Source: Cyanobacteria bacterium UBA9579 (lineage in GTDB: Bacteria; Cyanobacteriota; Vampirovibrionia; Gastranaerophilales; UBA9579). Taken from it: a DNA stretch of 10,842 nucleotides. This document shows, one piece after another, positions 1 to 6,218 of the stretch. The position numbers were made by a program, and so were the translations under genes. The stretch lies in assembly GCA_003499585.1 (NCBI GenBank), contig DNSU01000009.1, positions 7,194 to 18,035 of the forward strand. Reading direction: 5' to 3'. How positions within the stretch are numbered: position 1 is the first letter of the stretch; every line of letters begins with the position of its first letter. The notes beneath the pieces were generated by a model that was not told where the DNA came from, made no database searches, and saw nothing but the letters and a program-made list of their open reading frames with translations.

Positions 1-219
1 GAAATACTATACTGCTTGATGCAGCATATCAACCAGGCTGTCAGCTTAACAAATCTATTAAAAGAAGTCTGGGGCTATGATGCTGAAGATGATGTTAGAA
101 TGGTTAGAGTTCACATGGGAGGACTCAGACATAAAATCGAACCAGAGGTTAAATCTCCTAAATACATACAAACAGTCACCAGTGTTGGTTATAAACTTGT
201 CCCATGGCTGGAACAGTAA
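1..219 (+). CDS. OmpR/PhoB-type response regulator, C-terminal DNA-binding domain (5' end outside window)
   Basis: The reading frame is open from the first base and ends in TAA at 217-219, so only about 72 C-terminal residues are present. They match the second half of the winged-helix Trans_reg_C domain of OmpR/PhoB regulators: an opening EILYCLMQH helix, the LLKEVWGYD segment (recognition-helix approach), the VRMVRVHMGGLRHKIE recognition helix, and the wing/hairpin IQTVTSVGYKLV that ends nearly all members. The ORF can be opened internally at TTG 16, but that would start within the domain and is not a real start. The kinase gene begins 33 bases downstream on the same strand, the usual regulator-then-kinase order, so this is probably its cognate regulator. 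The receiver domain lies upstream and cannot be assessed. The target promoters are unknown. Confidence 0.93.
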   Translation, partial: EILYCLMQHINQAVSLTNLLKEVWGYDAEDDVRMVRVHMGGLRHKIEPEVKSPKYIQTVTSVGYKLVPWLEQ

Positions 220-252
220 ATGTAAAATACCTATATATGAATCTGGAATAAA

Positions 253-1953
253 ATGCGAAAACTTAGAATATACGAACAATTGTTAATAGTCTTTCTGACT
301 GCTGTGCTCCTGCCATTATGCATTGCAGCGCTTATTGTAATTAATGTAAACCAGCATGCCGTAAGAGAAGAAATAAAATACTCCGCTAATCTAACTGCTG
401 ATAGTGTCTATCATCGTTTACTAAGCAGCATAGAAGCAAGAAAATTAGCTATTTCTCATATTGCGGAAAGTTTAAATTACATAAAATCACCTCATCAAAT
501 AAATGATTTATTAAAAAAAATATCAAATTCTTCAAATGAAATTCCCAATATTGACATAATTAATCAAAATAAAAATAATGAAGCAACAGCTCCTGTTCCT
601 AATTTTACCAGTTCAAATACGGACATTATTCCTGATTATAAAAATAATGCATTAACAGTATACGCTAAATTACCAAACAACAGCTATATTAGGGAATTTA
701 TAGACCTAAAGAGACTTGAAAGTGAGATCTTTAAATATATTGTTAATGATAAAAGACAGGTATACATAATTGATTCAAATAAAGATATTGTTATGTCGTA
801 TAACAGGGATGATTCTACCTTCGAAAAAATCCTACCAGACCTTCCACAAGATTACAAAATTGGTGAACCTATCATATTTGGCCAATATAAAAACCAGCCG
901 CATATATTCCTGAAGTTAACAGATCCTGACTGGGCAATAGTAGTAATTACTCCAAAAAATCTGACCAACTATGGTATCGCTAAAGCCAGATTTAAAATTA
1001 TCCATGCTCTGATAATAGCTGCACTTTCAATCATTGTCATTGGAATATGGTATTCTCTTTCGTTAAATACAAGCATTAAACAGCTACTTAAGGCAATCTA
1101 TGCAATGGAAAAAGGAAACTACAGAAAGAGAGTTCGTCTCATTAAAGATTTCTTTGCACCTTATGAATTTGTGCTACTGATAAACGAATTTAATAATATG
1201 GTAAGAAAAGTTGATGAATCCCACCAAAAGCTCCAACAAGCCAATGAACAACTTTCCAAGCTGGATGAAATGAAATCTAATCTGATTGATACCGTAAGCC
1301 ATGAGTTTAGAACACCACTTACCTGCATTAAAGGGTACACTTCAAGGCTTTTAAGAAATGATATACAGATAGATGAAGATACAAGAATTAAATCTCTCAA
1401 AGTAATTAAACAACAAACTGAAAGATTAAGCAGGCTAGTAGAAGACCTGCTAGTAATTCCGGATATAGAATCCTCATTAATAAGATTATTTCCTACCGAT
1501 ATTGATTTAAGAGAAACTTTTGAATCCTGCATATTATCTATTCAGCAAAAACAAGCAAGAATAATAAATCTATCTATCGATGAAAATGCCCACACTGCCT
1601 ATGCAGATCAGGACAGAGTAGAACAGGTAATTATAAATTTACTTGATAATGCTATAAAATATTCTCCTGAAAACTCTGAAATAAATATTAATGTTAGTCA
1701 GGAAAATGATAAAGTGCTAATAAAGATTCAAAACGAATATGAACCTATTCCAGAGACCATCTTAAATACCCTATTCGATAAGTTCACTCGAATTGACGAT
1801 AATCTTACAAGAACTACACGAGGAACCGGACTAGGCTTGTTTATTGCAAAAGGTTTAATTGAAAATATGGGGGGAACCATAACTCTCTGTTCCCAAAATG
1901 AATTTGAGGTCAGCATCACTTTACCCATAAATTCATTACTTATTGATAATTAA
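253..1953 (+). CDS. Membrane sensor histidine kinase with Cache-like sensor, HAMP, HisKA and HATPase_c
   Basis: 566 residues. Membrane helix 1 spans about residues 10-32 and helix 2 about 248-269. They flank a roughly 215-residue extracytoplasmic sensor that contains QVYIIDSNKDIVMSYN and DPDWAIVVITPKN, a pattern typical of Cache-fold ligand sensors. A HAMP linker (about 270-325) and a short coiled segment (LQQANEQLSKLDEMK) lead to the dimerization H-box SHEFRTPLT, with phospho-acceptor His350 (codon at 1300). The ATPase domain has a normal N-box (INLLDNAIKYSP, N462 and N466), F-box (LFDKFTRID) and G2 box (RGTGLGLFIAKG). The G1 box is unusual: the expected DxGxGI reads NEYEPIP (residues 494-500), losing the Asp and both Gly. 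The ATG has only a weak upstream GGA. An in-frame ATG at 238 runs into a stop after three codons. It likely phosphorylates the regulator encoded just upstream. The ligand is unknown. Confidence 0.95.
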   Translation: MRKLRIYEQLLIVFLTAVLLPLCIAALIVINVNQHAVREEIKYSANLTADSVYHRLLSSIEARKLAISHIAESLNYIKSPHQINDLLKKISNSSNEIPNIDIINQNKNNEATAPVPNFTSSNTDIIPDYKNNALTVYAKLPNNSYIREFIDLKRLESEIFKYIVNDKRQVYIIDSNKDIVMSYNRDDSTFEKILPDLPQDYKIGEPIIFGQYKNQPHIFLKLTDPDWAIVVITPKNLTNYGIAKARFKIIHALIIAALSIIVIGIWYSLSLNTSIKQLLKAIYAMEKGNYRKRVRLIKDFFAPYEFVLLINEFNNMVRKVDESHQKLQQANEQLSKLDEMKSNLIDTVSHEFRTPLTCIKGYTSRLLRNDIQIDEDTRIKSLKVIKQQTERLSRLVEDLLVIPDIESSLIRLFPTDIDLRETFESCILSIQQKQARIINLSIDENAHTAYADQDRVEQVIINLLDNAIKYSPENSEININVSQENDKVLIKIQNEYEPIPETILNTLFDKFTRIDDNLTRTTRGTGLGLFIAKGLIENMGGTITLCSQNEFEVSITLPINSLLIDN

Positions 1954-1972
1954 TTTAGACTAAATTAATTAT
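1946..1972. terminator. AT-only hairpin between convergent genes, possible bidirectional terminator
   Basis: Arms 1946-1957 and 1961-1972 are perfectly complementary (12 bp) around a 3-base GAC loop. The hairpin spans the stop codon of the kinase and the end of the oppositely oriented prepilin gene. The stem has no G-C pair apart from those near the loop bases, so it would be weak, and the T-rich ATTATTTTATG after it is not a clean U-tract. The position, exactly at a convergent junction with a 15-base gap, is what makes a termination role plausible. Confidence 0.35.
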
Positions 1973-3738
1973 TTTATGCCCGTAAATCCTGGGCTAATAA
2001 CTGAATAGCCAGGATTACTAGTTGTAAATGAATCTATTTTTTCAGTGTAACCTCCAGCATCAGAAAATGCCGGCACTGTATCAGTAAAAGTTACATCACT
2101 GGCTGTAAAAATATTATCACTCTCCTGATTAATTTTCATTTTGACTAAAAAGATATCGTCATTGCTGCCGTTATTTACATAACCGGTTACGTAAATATTT
2201 TCCTGATTATCTGATACTACAGCTTTAGCTTCATCATTACTATTATAACTAGAATCAAGCATTTTATCCCAAAGTATATTTCCATCAGAATTAAGCTTTA
2301 TAACTGTCATATCATTATTTGAGCCATTATAGGTGTAACCTGCAAGATAAAGATTTCCTCCAGTTTCCAGTTCTAAATTCCAAGACCAGCTATTTCTTGC
2401 ACTATGAACATATCGTTTAGCCCAAACTACACTGCCGCTAGAATTAAGCTTCAACAATAAATGAGCATCCCTCGTTCCATTATATGACTTTCCTGCTATA
2501 TAGACATTTTCACTGCTATCTATTCTAAGATCAAAAGCATAATCACCACTATTATTACTCGAATTAAATCTTCTTTGCCATATTATATTTCCATCAGGGC
2601 TTAATTTAACTACCGGAATATCAGAATTAGAAGCTGTAGAGTAGCCTGTAATATAAATATTGCCTGAATCAGCTATCATTACACCACAAGAAGTATCACT
2701 AATATTGTTAGTGGAACTTAACCTTTTCCCCCAGGTTATATTTCCATCAGAATTTGTTTTTACTATTGCAATATCATTATTTCCATTATCTGAACTACCT
2801 GTAATATAAACATTTTCATTGCTATCTATATTTATATTAAAACCTGTATCTGCTCCACCGTCATAATTTTTCTGCCATATTATACTTCCACCGGGAGATA
2901 ACTTTATTACTGTTAAATCATAATTGGAATCAGTAAATACATAACCGCCAAGAAAAATATTACCGCTATCAGCTATCATCACGTCATAGCCATTATCAGT
3001 ACTACCGCCATGATATCTTTGCTGCCATAGTAAATTTCCTTCAGGATGCATTTTTATCACTACAAAGTCACCAGAAGCAGTACCACCAACGAAAATATTT
3101 CCAGTACTATCTATTCTTACAGCCCAAGCATCATCACTTCCTGCACGGTTAAATAACTTTTGCCAGGAACAGCTAAGAGTACTCTTAACTTTGCATGCAG
3201 TATTAAAAACAGGATTACAGCAGGTATTATCAACTTCAGATACTATATTAGGATAACCGATGTTGTAAAAAGACTTACCCAGCTCTTCTATTCTGATTCT
3301 TCCAGTTGTGGAATTAGTAGCTGGAAGGTTTAAGTAATAATTGAGATCATAATCTGAAGCAGCAATATTACAATTATCACTATTCTTTTGGCAGTCTTCT
3401 AAAAAGTATTTACAGGCATCTTGTCCATCCTGATTGCATATTTCTTGTAGAACTTTTCTAGCAGCAGTTTGCTCTTCTGATTTGCCGTGATTTGCAAGAA
3501 AACTAATTGTTTTACAGGCATTATTACGTTTATATTTACAGTTAGTTATGGCTTGAGAGCAGTAGCTTGAAGAAAGGTTTGCAGCCAGTTCTGCTTTTAT
3601 GCAAGCTATAGAATTGGAGTCATCTGCTTTAGGCAGCTTTATTAATAAAGGAAATGCAGCAATAAGCAATATGCTGCTTATTGTTAATGTTAATATCAAC
3701 TCTGCCAGAGATAATCCTTTACTTTTAGAAAGTGACAT
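1969..3738 (-). CDS. Type IV prepilin-like protein with Cys-rich head and C-terminal seven-repeat beta-propeller
   Basis: 589 residues from ATG 3738, chosen because GGAG (3746-3749) sits 7 bases before it and because it gives a short class III signal. The TTG at 3762 would add 8 residues and lacks such a site. The start MSLSKSKG followed by LSLAELILTL is a prepilin peptidase site: cleavage after Gly8, Glu at +5, then a hydrophobic helix to about residue 33. Residues 46-190 hold 12 cysteines (46, 60, 67, 75, 101, 109, 116, 123, 173, 174, 182, 190), which could form six disulfides outside the membrane. Residues about 190-539 are seven repeats of about 50 residues with the pattern D-x-GN-I-Y-x-x-G ... 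D-x-x-V-x-K ... G-N-I-x-W, with Trp at 192, 238, 288, 336, 387, 439 and 490. This resembles SBBP-type beta-propeller repeats. A roughly 50-residue Ser/Thr-rich tail follows. It was probably assembled as a minor pilin or surface pseudopilin with a display or adhesive head. No other pilus genes lie nearby, so the partner machinery is unknown. Confidence 0.88.
   Translation of the reverse strand: MSLSKSKGLSLAELILTLTISSILLIAAFPLLIKLPKADDSNSIACIKAELAANLSSSYCSQAITNCKYKRNNACKTISFLANHGKSEEQTAARKVLQEICNQDGQDACKYFLEDCQKNSDNCNIAASDYDLNYYLNLPATNSTTGRIRIEELGKSFYNIGYPNIVSEVDNTCCNPVFNTACKVKSTLSCSWQKLFNRAGSDDAWAVRIDSTGNIFVGGTASGDFVVIKMHPEGNLLWQQRYHGGSTDNGYDVMIADSGNIFLGGYVFTDSNYDLTVIKLSPGGSIIWQKNYDGGADTGFNINIDSNENVYITGSSDNGNNDIAIVKTNSDGNITWGKRLSSTNNISDTSCGVMIADSGNIYITGYSTASNSDIPVVKLSPDGNIIWQRRFNSSNNSGDYAFDLRIDSSENVYIAGKSYNGTRDAHLLLKLNSSGSVVWAKRYVHSARNSWSWNLELETGGNLYLAGYTYNGSNNDMTVIKLNSDGNILWDKMLDSSYNSNDEAKAVVSDNQENIYVTGYVNNGSNDDIFLVKMKINQESDNIFTASDVTFTDTVPAFSDAGGYTEKIDSFTTSNPGYSVISPGFTGIK
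2122..3171 (-). repeat. Seven tandem ~150-base repeats encoding the beta-propeller blades
   Basis: Seven degenerate repeats, readable in protein, spaced 46-52 residues Trp to Trp. Blades 2 and 4 share VMIADSGNI and KLSP-G-IIW; blades 3 and 5 share IDS-ENVYI. At the DNA level, TCAGCTATCAT recurs exactly 300 bases apart (2669 and 2969), and a block reading ACATTTTCA, one variable base, then TGCTATCTAT recurs 306 bases apart (2504 and 2810). This suggests that the 2-3 and 4-5 blade pairs arose by duplication of a two-blade unit. Seven blades make a plausible closed propeller. Confidence 0.8.
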
Positions 3739-3745
3739 ATCTTCA

Positions 3746-3749
3746 CTCC
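3746..3749 (-). promoter_or_regulatory. Ribosome binding site deciding the prepilin start
   Basis: GGAG on the minus strand, 7 bases before the ATG at 3738. It favours the shorter start (MSLSKSKG) over the TTG at 3762, and this start also places the prepilin cleavage site at the usual short distance from the N-terminus. Confidence 0.7.
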
Positions 3750-3864
3750 GTAGTTGATCCAAACTGCTTTAAATTCTTATTAAAAAATCCTTACATCTCT
3801 TAACAGAAATTGGCAAATATTTTACTCTAATTATTATGCATGAACTATATTCTGTCAATCTATG

Positions 3865-3895
3865 AACTTCAATGCATTATAATATAATTGAAGTT
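3865..3895. promoter_or_regulatory. Inverted repeat enclosing a palindromic -10 (possible bidirectional promoter/operator)
   Basis: The arms AACTTCAAT (3865-3873) and ATTGAAGTT (3887-3895) are perfect 9-base complements around a 13-base spacer. The spacer contains ATTATAAT (3876-3883), which is its own reverse complement and therefore gives TATAAT on both strands: 3878-3883 for plus and 3881-3876 for minus. It sits between two divergent genes. I find no good TTGACA-like -35 on either side, so either the repeat is an operator recruiting a factor or the promoter is weak. Confidence 0.5.
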
Positions 3896-3961
3896 TATAC
3901 TTTCTGTAGTTGTTGAATCATAAGCATATAAATATACTGAATTTTAAAATATAAGGAGTAA

Positions 3962-3997
3962 ATGTACCTTTTTAAAATTATCTACACAGATACATAG
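3962..3997 (+). CDS. Possible 11-residue leader peptide upstream of tadA
   Basis: ATG at 3962 is preceded by AAGGAG (3953-3958), a site matching the best ribosome sites in the window, though the 3-base spacer is short. It reads MYLFKIIYTDT and stops at TAG 3995-3997; the stop's last base is the first base of a GTG that opens the long tadA frame. It is followed 28 bases later by the 4025-4051 hairpin. The good Shine-Dalgarno followed by a tiny frame and a hairpin resembles a leader-peptide arrangement, but chance is possible and no regulatory amino-acid run is present. Confidence 0.25.
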   Translation: MYLFKIIYTDT

Positions 3998-4024
3998 TGA
4001 ATTTCCAAATGGCAAATATCATTT

Positions 4025-4051
4025 TAAATACTTTAATTATTAAAGTATTTA
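4025..4051 (+). repeat. Perfect AT-rich hairpin in the tadA leader
   Basis: 11-bp perfect stem (4025-4035 with 4041-4051) and a 5-base ATTAT loop. There is no T-tract after it, so it is not a standard terminator. It may be a leader structure or an operator dyad 66 bases before the tadA ATG. Confidence 0.5.
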
Positions 4052-4116
4052 TAGTAAATATCAAAATAAGTAAAATTGGGTATGTGAGATATTTGAGAAA
4101 GATCTATAATTCTTTT

Positions 4117-4578
4117 ATGAATGAAATATGTAATAAACATGATAAATATATGCAAATTGCTCTTGAAGAGGCTATTAAATCCTCAAAAGATGTACCTGTT
4201 GGAGCAATAATAGTTAAAGACGATAAAGTTATAACAAGAGCCTGTAATCGCAAGGAACTGGAAAATGATCCGACTTCCCATGCCGAAATACTGGCAATTA
4301 GAGAAGCAGCTAATATAATAGGAAACTGGAGACTGGATAATACTTCAATATATGTAACACTAGAACCCTGTCCTATGTGTGCAGCCGCAATATTATACAG
4401 TCGGATACCTAATGTATATTTTGGTGCTTATGATCCTCTATATGGAGCTTTAGGCTCTGCAATAAATATGACAGAACTGATAAAATTCAAACCCCAAATA
4501 ATAGGCGGTATTCAGGAAAAAAGCTGTCGCAATTTGCTAAAAGATTTCTTTATTCAACAGCGTGAAAATCATGAATAA
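4117..4578 (+). CDS. tadA: tRNA-specific adenosine deaminase TadA
   Basis: 153 residues, a normal length for this family. TadA converts A34 to inosine in the wobble position of tRNA-Arg(ACG), letting one tRNA read several codons. The zinc site is intact: HAE with His55 and catalytic Glu57 (PTSHAEILAI), and PCxxC with Cys85 and Cys88 (TLEPCPMCAAA). These are two residues off the E. coli numbering. The VYFGAYDPLYGALGS segment matches the family region VVFGARDAKTGAAGS. Start: ATG 4117 gives MNEICNKHDKYMQIALEEA, which lines up with the N-terminus of known TadA proteins. The longer frame to GTG 3997 adds 40 hydrophobic/basic residues with no family counterpart. No good Shine-Dalgarno precedes 4117, which is odd for a gene in this window. 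It overlaps the next gene by 8 bases, so the two are probably cotranscribed. Confidence 0.95.
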   Translation: MNEICNKHDKYMQIALEEAIKSSKDVPVGAIIVKDDKVITRACNRKELENDPTSHAEILAIREAANIIGNWRLDNTSIYVTLEPCPMCAAAILYSRIPNVYFGAYDPLYGALGSAINMTELIKFKPQIIGGIQEKSCRNLLKDFFIQQRENHE

Positions 4579-5371
4579 TAAAGAAAAAAAAGAATTTCTT
4601 GATAATCTGGTTAAAAAGTATGAAACCCCTGAATTCATACCAGATGATCCTGTAAAATTTCCTCGTATGTTTGATAATTACCAGGATCAGGAAATTGCAG
4701 GAATAATTGCATCAGCCCTAGCTTATGGAAAAAGAGAAAAAATCCTTGAGGATGTAGAAAAAATCATAAAATTAATGGAATTTGACCCCTATAATTTTGT
4801 ATTAAACTTTGACTGCGAAAAGGATAGTAAGCTTTTTAACGGTTTTATTCACAGATATACTACGGGACTGGATGTAGCCTTATTGATAACTACTCTAAAT
4901 GGCATTTTAAAAGAATATACCAGCTTGAAAAGCTGCTTTTTAGAAGACTTTTCCAAAAATGACAAAAACATAAGACCTGCACTGACAGGATTTGTAAATA
5001 AAATAAGAGACCAATTACCTGCTCATGAAAACGTAAAAGGATTTTATTTTCTTCTCCCAAGCCCGGAAAAAGGCAGTGCCTGTAAACGTTTAAATATGTT
5101 TTTAAGATGGATGGTCAGACCCGGCCCTGTTGATTTACACCTATGGTCTGAGATTCCAACGTCCAAATTAATAATTCCCCTTGATGTACACGTTGCAAGA
5201 TTATCAAGAAAGCTGGATTTAACTGCCAGAAAAGTTGATGACTGGAAAACAGCTGAGGAAATAACTGAAAATCTCAAACAATTTGACTGCAAAGATCCTG
5301 CCAAATATGATTTCGCAATATTTGGCATGGGAGTTTCAGGTCATAGTACTAAATATCTAACAAATAATTAG
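4571..5371 (+). CDS. TIGR02757/DUF2400 family protein, possibly DNA-glycosylase-like
   Basis: 266 residues from ATG 4571, which overlaps the tadA end in ATGAATAA. A GTG at 4562 would add 3 residues. I recognise the family from the LPSPEKGSACKRLNMFLRW block (about residues 162-180) and the C-terminal PAKYDFAIFGMGVSGH. The family's function is not established to my knowledge. IPLDVHVARLSRKLDL (residues 202-217) resembles the VDTHVxRvxxRLgL motif of HhH-GPD base-excision glycosylases such as endonuclease III and MutY, where the Asp is catalytic. Here that would be Asp205 (codon 5183). The KGSACKR stretch could correspond to the hairpin-helix region. The four-Cys iron-sulfur motif of endonuclease III is absent. 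The glycosylase relation is my inference. The cytosolic location and coupling to tadA fit a nucleic-acid role. Confidence 0.85.
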   Translation: MNNKEKKEFLDNLVKKYETPEFIPDDPVKFPRMFDNYQDQEIAGIIASALAYGKREKILEDVEKIIKLMEFDPYNFVLNFDCEKDSKLFNGFIHRYTTGLDVALLITTLNGILKEYTSLKSCFLEDFSKNDKNIRPALTGFVNKIRDQLPAHENVKGFYFLLPSPEKGSACKRLNMFLRWMVRPGPVDLHLWSEIPTSKLIIPLDVHVARLSRKLDLTARKVDDWKTAEEITENLKQFDCKDPAKYDFAIFGMGVSGHSTKYLTNN

Positions 5372-5372
5372 T

Positions 5373-5675
5373 TTAAATTTTAGATTTTACTGAAGCTACT
5401 TTTTCTGACATAGAGCATTCTTTATCACGCCTGTCATCAATACGAATAGTAGTTTGAACTCTTGCAGCACCATTAGTAATTTGCGCTTCATGCATTTCTT
5501 TTAGTGCTTCAAAAATTTCATTCAGGTTTTTACCTTCTATCTCAGTCGACATGGCAGTAATTTTATGGCTTAAATCAGGATATTTGTCTAAAACTTTTTC
5601 AGACTTAGCAATATAATCGCTATAACTTGTTGATCCTGTACCAACAGGCACAACAGCAATCTCTGCAGTAATCAT
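5373..5675 (-). CDS. MTH1187/UPF0045 family thiamine-binding protein
   Basis: 100 residues, full length for this one-domain ferredoxin-like family (MTH1187, YkoF-related, PF01910). Diagnostic segments are the opening MITAEIAVVPVGTGS, then MSTEIEGKNLNEIFEALKEMHEA, NGAARVQTTIRIDDRRDK and a final MSEKVASVK. Family members form tetramers and several bind thiamine or its pyrimidine part, so a role as a cytosolic thiamine carrier or sensor is likely but not certain. Start ATG 5675 has AAGGAG (5682-5687) 6 bases ahead, one of the best sites in the window. It is convergent with the preceding gene with a single base between stops. I looked for a TPP riboswitch in its leader and found none, and no other thiamine gene is nearby. 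Confidence 0.92.
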   Translation of the reverse strand: MITAEIAVVPVGTGSTSYSDYIAKSEKVLDKYPDLSHKITAMSTEIEGKNLNEIFEALKEMHEAQITNGAARVQTTIRIDDRRDKECSMSEKVASVKSKI

Positions 5676-5812
5676 ACCCCTCTCCTTATTTATAGCTAAC
5701 TTTTTATAATAAACTCTTAATTAGCTCTCTACATTACACAAATAGACAATAAATCTTTTAGCTAATTTTTTAATTTTTTAATAATTACTCCAATGTAAAA
5801 AATCAAAATTAC

Positions 5813-5845
5813 TATTATATTAGTATGTAATTAATAAAACAGCGG
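5813..5845 (+). promoter_or_regulatory. Promoter-like leader element shared with the gene at 8891 (copy 1)
   Basis: TATTATAT (5813-5820), AGTAT (5822-5826) and ATAAAACAGCGG (5834-5845) recur in the same order upstream of the 48-residue gene at 8891 (8841-8848, 8853-8857, 8869-8880). The AT part can supply a -10 (TATATT 5816-5821). The CAGCGG part merges with the ribosome site GGGGG (5844-5848). I find no good -35. The sharing may reflect a common sigma factor or regulator. Confidence 0.45.
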
Positions 5846-5856
5846 GGGAAATGAAT

Positions 5857-6213
5857 ATGCTAAACGCAATTATTAGATGGGTACTTCTCGCTTTAGCAGT
5901 TATGTTAGTTGCTTTCATTGTGCCAGGTATTCAAGTAGCAGGCTTCTTAGCAGCCTTAATTGCCGCTTTAATTATAGGTATTGTTAACCTGTTTATCAGA
6001 CCTATTGTTATGGCCTTAACACTTCCAATTAACCTGTTAACACTCGGGTTATTTACCTTTATCATTAACGCATTATTGTTATGGTTAGTTGGAATTATAA
6101 CACCTGGCTTTACAGTTGCCGGCTTCATACCTGCATTACTAGGCTCATTACTATTATCAATCTTAAGTGTACTTATTAACTGGACATCCGGTAGAGTTGC
6201 ACATGCCACATAA
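5857..6213 (+). CDS. Phage holin family IV / YvlD-type small membrane protein
   Basis: 118 residues from ATG 5857, or 120 from ATG 5851. The G-run at 5844-5848 is 8 bases from 5857 but only 2 from 5851, so 5857 is preferred. It is almost wholly hydrophobic with four predicted membrane helices (about residues 5-22, 26-46, 56-79 and 84-107). The repeated glycine-proline pattern is VPGIQVAGFLAALIAALIIG in the first half and TPGFTVAGFIPALLGSLLLS in the second, an internal two-fold repeat typical of the PF04020 family (YvlD, DUF360). NLFIRPIVMALTLPINLLTLG is the other hallmark stretch. Despite the holin label, chromosomal members are not known lysis proteins; in Bacillus the relative YvlD belongs to envelope-stress genes. 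No phage genes surround it. It is convergent with the aminotransferase gene, with 5 bases between stops. Confidence 0.92.
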   Translation: MLNAIIRWVLLALAVMLVAFIVPGIQVAGFLAALIAALIIGIVNLFIRPIVMALTLPINLLTLGLFTFIINALLLWLVGIITPGFTVAGFIPALLGSLLLSILSVLINWTSGRVAHAT

Positions 6214-6218
6214 CCAAA

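Larger units (their letters stand above)
3739..4116. other. Divergent intergenic region between the prepilin gene and tadA
   Basis: 378 bases without a firmly supported gene. It holds the inverted repeat with a two-way -10 at 3865-3895, an AAGGAG followed by an 11-codon mini-ORF (3953-3997), and a perfect AT-rich hairpin (4025-4051). The tadA frame is open back to GTG 3997, but the added residues do not fit the deaminase family and run through the hairpin, so I treat the stretch as untranslated leader. No tRNA or known riboswitch fold is recognisable. Confidence 0.6.

Noticed and set aside
1161..1532. 123-residue antisense frame within the kinase gene
   Set aside because: It is a shadow of the H-box region, with no ribosome site and no family resemblance.
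3739..3762. Longer prepilin start at TTG 3762
   Set aside because: ATG 3738 has GGAG at a 7-base spacing, and the shorter leader fits class III signals better.
3997..4116. 40-residue N-terminal extension of TadA from GTG 3997
   Set aside because: The extension has no counterpart in TadA proteins, runs through a perfect hairpin, and the 4117 start aligns with the known N-terminus.
5763..5779. Tandem TAATTTTT units upstream of the YvlD-type gene as a functional repeat
   Set aside because: Two short units in a very AT-rich gap; chance is sufficient.
5676..5790. TPP riboswitch in the leader of the thiamine-binding protein gene
   Set aside because: None of the conserved THI-box segments (CTGAGA, or the ACCTGATCTGG-like core) is present.
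5857..6213. Phage lysis holin implying a prophage
   Set aside because: The YvlD/PF04020 family is widespread on chromosomes, and there are no endolysin, integrase or other phage genes nearby.
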